A DNA stretch of 64,000 nt from Rutidosis leptorrhynchoides. Lineage: Eukaryota; Streptophyta; Magnoliopsida; Asterales; Asteraceae. The stretch's first letter is position 1, and every line of letters begins with the position of its first letter. The stretch is from contig NC_092337.1 of NCBI RefSeq assembly GCF_046630445.1, positions 365,806,001 through 365,870,000 of the forward strand. Reading direction: 5' to 3'. Position numbers and translations under genes: made by a program. A model generated the notes under the pieces. It was not told where the DNA came from, did not search any database, and worked only from the letters and a program-made list of their open reading frames with translations. Shown here piece after piece: positions 53,403-64,000 of this stretch.

Positions 53403-56002
53403 CTCATCAGGGAATGTGTCTCTAATTTCGATGGAATCATCTAAATCAGTATTTTCTAAACGCGAAAGATGATCCGCTGCCAAGTTTTCAGCTCCTTTTT
53501 TATCAATAACTTGCATATCAAATTCTTGTAAGAGTAAAACCCATCGTAAGAGTCGAGCTTTAGCATCAGGCTTAGCGAGCAGATATTTTAAGGCAGAATG
53601 ATCCGTGTAAAATGTTACTTTATTCATTATTAAATATGAACGGAATTTATCTAATGCGAAAACGATAGCTAATAATTCTTTTTCTGTAGTTTTATAATTT
53701 AACTGAGCTCCAGCTAATGTTTTACTTGCATAATAAATAGGATGAAAGTGTTTTTCCTTCCGTTGCCCTAAAATAGCTCCTATGGCATAATCACTAGCGT
53801 CACACATAAGTTCGAAAGGTTTCGACCAATCAGGCGATATTATGATAGGTGTGTTAGTAAGTTTTTCTTGTAAAATGGAGAATGCTTTCTTACAATCTTC
53901 ATTAAAGTCAAAGGGTGCGTCCTTCTCTAAAAGTTTGGTTAATGGACGAGTAATTTTTGAGAAATCTTGAATAAATCGTCTATAAAATCCAGCATGTCCT
54001 AGAAAACTCCTAATTGCTTTAACATTAGTAGGTTAAGGGAGATTGGAAATAACATTAATTTTTGCTTTATCAACATCAATTCCTTTGTTAGAAATTTTAT
54101 GACCAAGGACAATACCTTCTTTTACCATAAAGTGGCATTTTTCCCAATTAAGAACAAGGTTCGTCTTTTCGCAACGAGCAAGCATTTTATCAAGATTGGA
54201 TAGACAGGAATCAAAGGATGTTCCAAAGATGGAAAAATCATCCATATAAACTTCCATGAAATCTTCCACCATGTCGTGAAAGATAGCTGTCATGCATCTT
54301 TGAAAGGTGCCAGGGGCATTGCATAACCCAAAAGGCATCCTTCGATAAGCGAAAGTACCAAAAGGACAAGTGAAAGTAGTTTTCTCTTGATCTTTAGGGT
54401 CTATTGGAATTTGAAAATATCCAGAAAAACCATCCAAGAAACAATAATATTCCTTTCCGGCTAATCTTTCAATCATTTGATCAATAAACGGAAGTGGGAA
54501 GTGATCTTTTCGAGTTGCTTCGTTTAATTTTCGATAATCTATGCAAACTCGCCAACCGGTAACGGTTCGAGTAAGAATTAATTCATTATTTTCATTTTGC
54601 ATAACAGTGGTTCCTCCCTTTTTAGGGACACATTGCACTAGGCTAACCCACTAGCTATCGGATATTGGGTAAATCATTCATGCGTCTAATAATTTTAAAA
54701 CTTCCTTTTTTACTACTTCAGCCATATTAGGGTTTAGTCGTCTTTGTCTTTGAATTACGAGTTTTGCGTTTTCTTCCAATAGGATTTTATGAATACAGAA
54801 GGTGGGGTCAATCCCTCGAATGTCAGAGGCTTTCCAAGCAAAAGCCTTCTTATGTTTCTTTAAAACTTCCAATAGTTGCTCTTTCTGATTTGCGGATAAT
54901 TCAGAAGATATAATAATGGGAAGTTCAGAGTTGTCCTTCAGAAAAATGTATTCTAAATGCGGAGGCAATTCTTTAAGTTCTATTTTTGGTGGTACTTCGA
55001 GTGAGTGCTTTATTCTTAATTCGTCAGTTATAGGTTCATGTTCTTCTTCAAAATCATCTTTCATTAATTCTTCAAATTCATTATCTAGATTTTCCTCTTT
55101 TATTTCATACACAAACTCATTTATATCCATTGATAAAAACTCATCGACCTCTTCCTCGACACAGGTTTCTATATACTTTATTGTCGTACAAGAGAGATCT
55201 AATTCAAGATTATTATTTAAAGTGATCCTGTCATCTTCTATCCCTAGGCTGTATGTCTTAGTCTGCATTTGGAATTCAAAAGCAGCAGTGCTTAGAAATG
55301 GCCTTCCTAATATTATCGGGATTTTATCATTTTCTTTCATCTCTAAAATAACAAAATCGGCGGGAAAGGTGAATTTATCAATCCTTACCGGTATGTTCTC
55401 AGCTATCCCTATTGGGTAATTAAACGAACTATCGGCCAAGCAAATAGACATCCTGGTGGGAGTTAATTCTCCTAGACCCAATCTTTTATATAATGAATAC
55501 GGCATTAAATTTATACTAGCCCTGGTATCTGCTAAGGCTTGATATACTCTAGAGTCATTAAATGAGCATGGAACTGTAATACTTCCTGTATCGCCTAACT
55601 TTTCAGGAATGTCGAACTTTTGAACAATAGCTTTACATTCTGTGATAATAAACTTAGAGGAATTTTCATGGTCTTTTCCTTTATTAGATAACAGGGTTTT
55701 TAAATATTTTCCATAATGCGAATTTTCTTTTAACAAGTCTATTAAAGGGACATTAACATTTATGTTTTTAAACATATTAGCGAAATTTTCTATACATTTT
55801 TGCTGTTTAGCTTTTCTTAGTTGCTGAGGGTATGGAACAGGTTCTAAAGGTTTGTCAATCTTAAAAGGCACATCTGTTTTCAAAGGGGATTCATTGTTAA
55901 CATTTGTTGTATCAGCCTTGTCAGGTGATTCATGTTTCTCCTCTTGACTAGGTGTGAAAGGGTCGTGTGTTGTTTTATCACTCCTAGTAGTTATGGCTTG
56001 TA
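53403..56002 (-). pseudogene. Athila protease, RT and RNase H (right copy)
   Basis: Same domain order as the left copy at 45089-47698. RT and RNase H translate identically in the two copies and the protease region differs at two residues. It is the least diverged part of the duplicated block. It carries the same breaks as the left copy, so these predate the duplication. Confidence 0.88.
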
Positions 56003-59000
56003 TGAAATGTCCCGTTCTTATTGATTAAAAACGTTCCATATTAATTGATTTCGTTGCGAGGTTTTGACATCTATATGAGACGTTTTTCAAAGACTGCATT
56101 CATTTTAAAACAAACCATAACCTTTATTTCATCAATAAAGGTTTAAAAAGCTTTACGTAGATTATCAAATAATGATAATCTAAAATATCCTGTTTACACA
56201 CGACTATTACATAATGGTTTACAATACAAATATGTTACAACGAAATAAGTTTCTTGAATGCAGTTTTTACACAATATCATACAAGCATGGACTCCAAATC
56301 TTGTCCTTATTTAAGTATGCGACAGCGGAAGCTCTTATTAATCACCTGAGAATAAACATGCTTAAAACGTCAACAAAAATATTGGTGAGTTATAGGTTTA
56401 ACCTATATATATCAAATCGTAACAATAGACCACAAGATTTCATATTTCAATATACATCCCATACATAGAGATAAAAATCATTCATATGGTGAACACCTGG
56501 TAACCGACATTAACAAGATGCATATATAAGAATATCCCCATCATTCCGGGACACCCTTCGGATATGATATAAATTTCGAAGTACTAAAGCATCCTGTACT
56601 TTGGATGGGGTTTGTTAGGCCCAATAGATCTATCTTTAGGATTCGCGTCAATTAGGGTGTCTATTCTCTAATTCTTAGATTACCAGACTTAATAAAAAAA
56701 GGGCATATTCGATTTCGATAATTCAACCATAGAATGTAGTTTCACGTACTTGTGTCTATTTTGTAAATCATTTATAAAACCTGCATGTATTCTCATCCCA
56801 AAAATATTAGATTTTAAAAGTGGGACTATAACTCACTTTCACAGATTTTTACTTCGTCGGGAAGTAAGACTTGGCCACTGGTCAATTCATGAACCTATAA
56901 CAAATATGTACATATATATCAAAGTATGTTCAAAATATATTTACAACACTTTTAATACATTTTGATGTTTTAAGTTTATTAAGTCAACTGTCCTCGTTAG
57001 TAACCTACAACTAGTTGTCCACAATTAGATGTACAGAAATAAATTGATATATATTATCTTGAATCAATCCATGACCCAGTGTATACACGTCTCAGGCTAG
57101 ATCACAACTCAAAGTATATATATTTTTGGAATCAACCTCAACCCTGTATAGCTAACTCCAACATTACTGCATATAGAGTGTCTATGGTTGTTCCAAATAA
57201 TATATATACATGGGTCGATATGATATGTAAAAACATTTTCATACGTGTCTATGGTATCCCAAGATTACATAATATATTAAAATACATGTATAATACAATA
57301 TAAGTTAGCTAGGATATGATTTGTATAGAATTGTTAATATTTCCCGTAGCTACAAAAATAAAAAATATCCAATCTTGTTTTACCCATAAATTCTTCATTT
57401 TAAATCCGTTTTGAGTGAATAAAATTGCTATGGTTTCATATTGAACTCTATTTTATGAATCTAAATAGAAAAAGTATAGGTTTATAGTCAGAAATATAAG
57501 TTACAAGTCGTTTTTGTAAGAGGTAGTCATTTCAGTCGAAAGAACGACGTCTTGATGACCATTTTGAAAATATACTTCCACTTTGAGTTTAACCATGATT
57601 TTTGGATATAGTTTCATGTTCATAAGAAAAATCATTTTCCCAGAAGAACAACTTTTAAATCAAAGTTTATCATAGTTTTTAATTATCAAACCCAAAACAG
57701 CCCGCGGTGTTACTACGACGGCGTATGTCCAGTTTTACGGTGTTTTTCGTGTTTCCAGGTTTTAAATCATTAAGTTAGCATATCATATAGATATAGAACA
57801 TGTGTTTAGTTGATTTTAAAAGTTAAGTTAGAAGGATTAACTTTTGTTTGCGAACAAGTTTAGAATTAACTAAACTATGTTCTAGTGATTTCAAGTTTAA
57901 AACTTCGAATAAGATAGCTTTATATGTATGAATTGAATGATGTTATGAACATCATTACTACCTCAAGTATTGTGGATAAACCTACTGGAAAAGAGACAAA
58001 TGGATCTAGCTTCAAAGGATCTTGGATGGCTTGAAAGTTCTTGAAGTAGAATCATGACACGAAAACAAGTTCAAGTAAGATTTCCACTCGAAATAAGATT
58101 GTTATAGTTATAGAAATTGAATCAAAGTTTGAATATGAGTATTACCTTATATTAGAAAGATATCTTACTATAAATAAGAAAGATTTCTTGAGGTTGGATT
58201 ATCACTCTACAAGATTGGAAGTAAGCTAGCAAACTTGGAAGTATTCTTGATTTTATGAAACTAGAACTTGTAGAATTTATGAAGAACACTTAGAACTTGA
58301 AGATAGAACTTGAGAGAGATCAATTAGATGAAGAAAATTGAAGAATGAAAGTGTTTGTAGGTGTTTTTGGTCGTTGGTGTATGAATTAGATATAAAGGAT
58401 ATGTAATTTTATTTTCATGTAAATAAGTCATGAATGATTACTCATATTTTTGTAATTTTATGAGATATTTCATGCTAGTTGCCAAATGATGGTTCTCACG
58501 TGTGTTAGGTGACTCACATGGGCTGCTAGGATCTGATCATTGGAGTGTATAAACCAATAGTACATACATCTAAAAGCTGTGTATTGTACGAGTACGAATA
58601 CGGGTGCATACGAGTAGAATTGTTGATGAAACTGAACGAGGATGTAATTGTAAGCATTTTTGTTATGTAGAAGTATTCTGATAAGTGTCTTGAAGTCTTT
58701 TAAAATTGTATGAATACATATTAAAACACTACATGTATATACATTTTAACTGAGTCGTTAAGTCATCGTTAGTCGTTACATGTAAGTGTGTAAGTGTTGT
58801 TTTGAAACCTTTAGGTTAACGATCTTGTTAAATGTTGTTAAACCAATGTTTATAATATCAAATGAGATTTTAAATTATTATATTATCATGATATTATGAT
58901 GTACAAATATCTCTTAATATGATATATATACATTAAATGTCGTTACAACGATAATCGTTACATATATGTCTCGTTTCAAAATCATTAAGTTAGTAGTCTT

Positions 59001-59287
59001 GTTTTTACAAATGAAGTTCATTGTTAATATACTTAATGATATGTTTACTTATTATAATATCATGTTAACTATATATATAACCATATATATGTCATCATAT
59101 AGTTTTTACAAGTTTTAACGTTCGTGAATCACCGGTCAACTTGGATGGTCAATTGTATATATGAAACCTATTTCAATTAATCAAGTCTTAACAAGTTTGA
59201 TTGCTTAACATGTTGGAAACACTTAATCATGTAAATAACAATTTCATTTAATATATATATAAACATGGAAAAGTTCGGGTCACTACA
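56003..59287 (-). mobile_element. Solo LTR of the long-LTR family, reverse, complete
   Basis: 3285 bp; on the - strand it starts TGTAGTGACCCGAAC and ends GGGACATTTCA. It is flanked by TTGTA at 55998-56002 and 59288-59292, a perfect TSD. It lies between the gag part and the protease part of the Athila element. It lacks the long (AT)n run of the forward copy. Confidence 0.9.
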
Positions 59288-59292
59288 TTGTA

Positions 59293-60208
59293 TCTCTAAG
59301 TTTCCTCTTGGATTTTCTAAGGTATTAGATGGTAGTGTTCCAGTTTCTCTAACGGATAATTGATTAGACAAGGTTCCCAGATCCTTTTCTAAATTTAGTA
59401 TCAAATTTTGATGATTATGGTATAATTCAGAAATCTTATATAAAATAACGTTATTTAATTCAGTTTGATTATAAATATATCCTCTCATCATATCGGCTAA
59501 TCCTTTACTTATAGTTTCCTCTTGTGCTACTTGAGAAATATTTTCTATCATACGCTTTTCTTTTAATTCTTTTTCCAAAGCCTCTATCTTTTTTTGTAAA
59601 GAGTTTATCTCGTTCTCAACTTCAGTTTTAGATTCTTGTTGATTTGTATTCAACTGATACCAATCATGTGATTGAATGGCTAAATCAGAAATAAATTGGT
59701 ATAAATCCTCGGGGGTTTTAGAAAGGGCTGCTCCTCCAGCGGCAGTATCTATTTCTTTTCTAGTAGCTATAGTAATATTTTTTTAAAATTGCATTAATCT
59801 TTGAACATCATTTAATCCATGTTGAGGGCATGACTTTATTAACTTTTCATACCTGGTCCAAACATCATATAAAGACTCTTGAGGTTCTTGTTTAAATTGA
59901 TTTATTTCATTTTGTAACCTTATCATTTTAGAAGGTGGGAAGAATCTTTTCAAAAAAATTTCAACCATTTGATCCCATGTAGAAATTTTCCTTTCAGCGA
60001 GTTGATTAAACCAGTCTTTAGCTTCTCCCTTAAGTGTCCAGGGGAAAATAATGAGATAAATGTGCTCATCTTCTATTTGATTGTATTTAAAGAGCGTACA
60101 CATGCTAGCAAAGTTACGGAGATGCTGATAAGCATCTTCCTCAATAGTTCCATGAAAATGACATTCTTCTTTAATTAGATCTAATATTTGTTTTTCAATA
60201 GTGAAACT
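59293..60208 (-). pseudogene. Athila gag region
   Basis: On the - strand the retrotransposon gag domain is clear at 60103-59783: IFPWTLKGEAKDWFNQL, ISTWDQMVEIFLKRFFPPSK and QEPQESLYDVWTRYEKLIKS. Downstream (59653-59293) is a Lys/Glu-rich coiled coil (EINSLQKKIEALEKELKEK). The gag start lies to the right, beyond the LTR inserted at 60209. About two breaks are present. Confidence 0.85.
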
Positions 60209-60562
60209 TGTAGTGACCCGAACTTTTTCATGATTATATATTACATAAGATTAATATTTACATGAATAAATGTTTCCAACATGATAAGCAATCAAACTTG
60301 TTAAGACTTGTTTAATTGAAACGGAAATTATGTAAACGTTTGACCACCCAATTTGACCGATGATTCACGAACATTATAACTTGTATATGACATGATTATA
60401 TGTATGTATATATATATATATATATATGTTTAACATGATATAATAATAATAATCAAGTATCTCATTATGTATATTAACAATAAACTATACACATAGAATG
60501 AGACTACTAACTTAAGGATTTCGAAACGAGTTATATATGTAACGATTATCGTTGTTACGACG

Positions 60563-60634
<72 letters not shown>

Positions 60635-61268
60635 TTTTAAGATATATTCTAATACCATATTATCATGATAACATGATAATTTAACATCTCATTAGTCATA
60701 TTAAACAATGGGTTAATTACATTAATTGAGATCGTTAACTTATAGGTTCCAAAACAACACTTACATGTAACGACTAACAATGACTTAACGACTCAGTTAA
60801 AATGTATATACATGTAGTATATTAAGATGTATTTTTATACTTTTGAAAGACTTCAAGACACATATCAAAGTACTCCTACTTGACAAAAATGCTTACAATT
60901 ACATTCTCATTCGTTTTCATCAATAATTCTACTCGTTTTCATCCGTATTCGTACTCGTACAATACACAGCTTCTAGATGTATTTACTATTGTTATATACA
61001 TACTCAATAATCTGATCTTAGCAGCCCTAAATGACTCATCTTCCATTATAGAAACATGTAGGGATTAACCTTTGTCATTTACCATGAATTATTAAGCTAA
61101 ATAACAAAACTTGAAAGCCTTTGTTGACTAACCATAAAAAACGTGTTTATGCATGGATATATACATCCATTTCATGCTAGTGTACTCCATCATTTTACTC
61201 TCAAAACACACACACACTACCACCTCTCTTAACCTTCATCATATTCAGCAAGTTTTGATCTCATAATT
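60209..61268 (+). mobile_element. LTR of the same long-LTR family, divergent, interrupted on the right
   Basis: It opens TGTAGTGACCCGAAC at 60209 and follows the forward LTR at 41560 through the (TA)n run (60567-60632) to about 61010, after which similarity fades. It is cut by the short-LTR element starting at 61269. The remainder lies outside the window or has been replaced. Confidence 0.75.
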
Positions 61269-61510
61269 TGATAGGTCAGATCATGTTGAGATTGAGAGAA
61301 ATGATAAGATAGAATGAGATTCGGTAAGTAAAAAGGAGACTCGGTATGAGAGAGAATTGGTACAATTTATATTCCACAGCTTCTAGAACTCAGTTACAAT
61401 ATAATGGCTATCTAATTAAGACTACTTAGGTTCCTTATATAGCCCTCTTCTAAGGAACCTTCATTTAAGCATGTTTCACATTAACACTATACAACTTCGG
61501 GGTCCTAACA
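61269..61510 (-). repeat. Short LTR (242 bp), 3' LTR of a minus-strand, probably Copia-like element
   Basis: On the + strand it runs from TGATAGGTCA to GGTCCTAACA (TG...CA). A polypurine tract, read AAGGGGGAGAT on the - strand, lies directly at 61511-61521, marking this as the 3' LTR of a - strand element. The short LTR suits Ty1/Copia, but no pol is in view, so the class is an inference. Confidence 0.6.
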
Positions 61511-64000
61511 ATCTCCCCCTTAGTGTTAAATGTGAAATTTACAATATAATCCTATTGTGAAATCTAAAGGAACTTTGTTCCTCTGAAGTGAACTTTGGAT
61601 TTGAATCCTTTAAGACTCTCATATCTTCGTATGTTCACTCTTGTTTTGAGACGACTTCTCAATCTTGTGAGAATGTATTTGACAATCTCATTATCTTCAA
61701 TTGAATAACAGTTATTGATTAGTCTCCATCTTAAGTACTTGAAAGCATACATCAACGTTCCGTCTGAGTCTGAAGTCTGAAACTCTGATGAAGACCTTTG
61801 TATAACGTGAGTTGACAAATACAAACCCATATGGACTATCGCTTACTTTAAGTAAGGACATATATCTTAGCTCTTCAATCACTTGATTTGGCGGTTTGAT
61901 TCCGAGCTTTTTGTGTCCAGATTCCAATCCCATCTGAAAATCATGAACCGACATCCATCTCATTAAATCAAGAATAAATCTGTAGACTGCCTTCATTGCA
62001 GTAGCATGATAAGTTGTTGCAGATTCATTCAAGTCTATCAGGTAATTATAGATGAAGATAATGTCATCCATCTTTAGTCTATCAAAATCCGCTTCTGAGA
62101 ACTGATAATCTTCATCATCCATTATTGTTACTTGAAACAGTGGCATCTTCACTCTATCCTTGTTGATCATTAAAATCCTGTTAATACTTTTGATTCCTGA
62201 ATTCTGCTGTATTTGAAGTTTTTCTTCATTCTTCAATTTGAATTTGTCGCGAACACTCAGATAAGCTTTGAGATATTCTGGTTTCTTATGATATTTCCAA
62301 GCACCCAGAACACTCATTGATGCAAAAAGGACGAGATCAGAATCACCATAAATTTTGTAAGCTTGTTGTTCTATGAATGGTGAACGAAGAATCATCTTCT
62401 CTTCATCCTCATCAACTTGGAAATCAGCATCACGCTCAAGAACAATCTCTGCGGTTTGAAATGGAACATTAAGATTGGGAGGAGTCGTAGTGTCTTCTTT
62501 GCCATTTGAAAAGATCTCCTTCTCAAAGTGTATCCCAAATTCATCGGTTGGAGATATCAGGTTGACAAATTGATGTTCATTGAATTCATTGGTAACACTA
62601 GACCCCTTCAAAATGTTTTCAATATTATTAAAATTTCGATTATCCTCTGGAGTTGACTTGTTCTCTATTTGATCAGCTGAATCCATAATCATTAACATCC
62701 CTGAGTCACCCTCTCTCTGTTCTTCCGATTCATCTAGAAAACTTTCACATTGAATCTCCTCAATTTCATCACTTTCAGATCCGTAGATATCAACTATATC
62801 ATCTTTTCCCATATGTTGACTAGACGAACCACCAGCTTCATAAGTTGATTGATGAAAAGCACCTGACCGTGAACATGAACCATGTCTATTCTCCCCCTCA
62901 TGAAGATTGTTGGGATCGAAATCATCATGTTCAGGCATATAAAGTGTGTCAGGTGATTTACAAGGAGAAAAAGGATACGTTACCCTTGCTTGTTCGAGTT
63001 GTTCCACGAATTTCATCAAGATCCGTTCTTCGTGAAAATTCAGCAAGGTAGAGCTCCTCAATCTCATTATCAGAGAGATATCTAAAACCATATTTATTCG
63101 AAATCTGGGAGGGTGATCCAGTTGGTGAAACAACAGTGTAAGCATGAGCAGCAGCAGCATCTGTTGAAGGCGATGTCGGTGGAAGTGTGTGAGTTGCCAT
63201 GAGGGCAGGTAAGGATGATTGTGAGGTATTATTCTTATATGTAGGGTTGTACATACTACTAGTCAGATTCGTGATATCCCCTTTTGATGGAGGTTGGGCA
63301 ACAACCGGAGTTATCGCTGGTGAAGATTCGATTGAATCACCTGCCTCCATGACTTTAGTCTCATGGGACTCTGACAGAGTAGCAGAACTACCCGTTGGTT
63401 TAGCTCTCGCGGAGATTATATCCCCGACTCCTGAAGTCACTAATATACCATGAGGTGGCACATCTCTTTCAGTTAAAGACTTGTCCCCCAGACCCTGAGT
63501 TTCAGAATCCGGAAGAGAAGTGGTTTGAACCAGAGGATCAATTTCTTGAACCAAAGGAACAGTCTGCTGGAAGTCTGATAAATATCCCGAAAGATTGTCA
63601 TGTTGACTCGTTTCCATGGGACGCGGCAGATCTCCCTCATCAAGATAAGCCGGACCTCCAGACCCTGTTGTACGTTGAGGCACAAGAGAATTTCCAGCCG
63701 ATACGCAGGGTGCCTTTTCAAGGTTTTTCGGCTCCCCTTTGGCCGTTCTGGACTTCAATGATTGAGGTTCCTCAATCAATTGAGTCAACGTAGACTTTAC
63801 TGCAGAGGAAGACTTTACTTCCTTAGATACTGAAGCACCTTGCTTAGTGAGATTTATTATTAAGTCATGTTTAGATTGGATGGGCTTAGTGGTCTTTTTA
63901 CCATCCTTGCTTTCAGCTCTCTTGCCTACCGAAGCTTGCGCCTCATTTAGTGTAGGGCTTACTGTTATTATTGGATGTGATACGAAGATGGCTGAAGGTG
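61511..64000 (-). pseudogene. Accessory ORF of the right-edge LTR element, non-pol, function unknown
   Basis: Nearly all of this region is open on the - strand: 63788-62958 (Ser/Thr/Pro-rich, low complexity) and 63160-61712 in another frame. The second part has a Glu/Asp-rich segment and a more conserved-looking C-terminal half (PLFQVTIMDDEDYQFSEADF, DLMRWMSVHDFQMGLESGHK, YRFILD). I recall similar blocks behind Copia-type pol in Asteraceae sequences, without a known function. It lies directly before the polypurine tract and 3' LTR. It is a fossil with about two breaks and runs off the window. Confidence 0.5.

Larger units (their letters stand above)
50576..58822. repeat. Tandem duplication, right copy (8.25 kb)
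   Basis: Counterpart of 42264-50499. By eye the pol segment differs at about 5 positions in 2.6 kb, the forward LTR part at about 20 in 2.8 kb and the reverse LTR part at some 40-50 in 2.8 kb, so similarity is uneven along the unit. Confidence 0.9.

Noticed and set aside
61564-61830. Separate small - strand ORF at the end of the accessory region
   Set aside because: It overlaps the end of the larger frame in another phase and reaches into sequence next to the polypurine tract; taken as part of the same fossil, not as a gene.

Overview
The window is nuclear DNA of a flowering plant. It has AT-rich spacers, a receptor kinase with GT-AG introns, a LINE, a MITE and many nested LTR retrotransposons. 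The retroelement families remind me of Asteraceae genomes, but that is recall and cannot be proved from this window alone. About 90% of the window is transposon-derived. I see one intact host gene, a four-exon LRK10L-type receptor-like kinase at 14652-17455, and one RNA-recognition-motif (RRM) fragment at 20724-21308. I found no tRNA, rRNA or CRISPR array.

Layout from the left. Positions 1-3998 hold pieces of older LTR elements. Positions 3999-14276 are a young Tat-lineage Ty3/gypsy element on the + strand, with LTRs differing at 6 of 516 aligned positions. It carries dual RNase H domains and an antisense gene with its own TATA box. The kinase gene follows about 375 bp downstream of it. Positions 17456-21671 are intergenic, with a TIR-bearing MITE, a 5'-truncated LINE on the - strand and the RRM fragment.

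From about 21.67 kb to 60.2 kb runs one Athila-type element on the - strand, pulled apart by later insertions. These are an 11.8-kb Tekay chromovirus at 25179-36940, an Athila-type solo LTR at 37719-39566 (TSD CCTGT), and two solo LTRs of one long-LTR family in opposite orientations (TSDs CTCAT and TTGTA). A further LTR of that family lies at 60209. An 8.24-kb block containing the two solo LTRs and the pol segment between them was later duplicated in tandem. The joint holds an 85-bp filler that matches the Tekay LTR exactly, in reverse. From 61269 to the right edge is a - strand element with a short LTR and a large non-pol accessory ORF of unknown function.

The observations most worth following are three 64-71-nt GT-AG introns inside the pol of the Tat element, with another in its antisense gene; the antisense promoter; the templated filler at the tandem-duplication joint; about 24 same-orientation, paired copies of a GCCGGCGGCTTC motif confined to two non-coding parts of the Athila element; and an extra ORF upstream of gag in the Tekay element. 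All counts and identities were made by eye.
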